Of a DNA stretch of 7,647 nucleotides, positions 7,595 to 7,647 are shown piece by piece. The DNA lies in assembly GCA_943326825.2 (NCBI GenBank), contig CALPUT020000111.1, positions 1 to 7,647 of the forward strand, written 5' to 3'. The notes under the pieces were generated by a model that was given only the letters and a program-made list of their open reading frames with translations, was not told the origin of the DNA and made no database searches. Made by a program: the position numbers and the translations under genes. How positions within the stretch are numbered: the first letter of the stretch is position 1; every line of letters begins with the position of its first letter. The stretch comes from Chryseobacterium gleum (GTDB taxonomy: Bacteria > Bacteroidota > Bacteroidia > Flavobacteriales_D > Crocinitomicaceae).

Positions 7595-7633
7595 AAGTTC
7601 ATTTCTGGCAAGGAGATTTTAGAATAAAAGTTG

Positions 7634-7647
7634 GTCGTCAGGCTTCG
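7634..7647. repeat. Second copy of the REP-like repeat, cut by the window edge
   Basis: GTCGTCAGGCTTCG matches 6851-6864 base for base and in the same orientation, then the window ends. It lies on the other side of the KilA-N remnant from the first copy, so the pseudogene is bracketed by direct copies about 783 bp apart. Confidence 0.7.

Overview
The window is AT-rich and tightly packed. It looks like a member of the Bacteroidota, most likely a Flavobacteriia-type organism. The reasons are low GC, the absence of Shine-Dalgarno-like sequences ahead of the genes, the order of the gene cluster, and a KilA-N remnant whose sequence resembles flavobacterial homologues. The assignment to class is inference from family resemblance.

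Positions 1-6813 hold one minus-strand gene cluster, read right to left, with overlaps or gaps of only 2-6 bp. Its order is: a SpoIIM-family membrane protein with a long second membrane domain; a DUF4129 protein with a signal peptide and one further membrane span; a DUF4350 membrane protein with an unusual C-terminal extension; a MoxR-type AAA+ ATPase; and a DUF58 protein whose last residues lie beyond the left edge. MoxR ATPases and DUF58 proteins (a MIDAS-like von Willebrand A fold) are a recurrent pair thought to act as a chaperone or insertion system for membrane or envelope proteins. DUF4129, DUF4350 and SpoIIM-like proteins are their usual membrane partners in Bacteroidota. The tight packing argues for one transcript and a joint function at the inner membrane. 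The client of the system is not known.

Positions 6814-7647 are different in character: no intact gene, repeats, and genetic decay. A minus-strand KilA-N-domain gene (phage antirepressor-like) can be followed from its ATG at 7562 to a natural stop at 6907. It is broken by two in-frame stop codons (7317-7319 and 7188-7190) and by an internal deletion with a frame change. A perfect 28-bp palindrome sits exactly at the deletion junction. The pseudogene is bracketed by two same-direction copies of a dispersed-looking repeat beginning GTCGTCAGGCTTCG: a full imperfect palindrome at 6851-6902, and a copy cut by the right edge at 7634-7647.

The cluster is conserved-type core biology with two uncommon domain architectures. 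The right end is a repeat-rich scar. I see no tRNA, rRNA, CRISPR array or intact mobile element.
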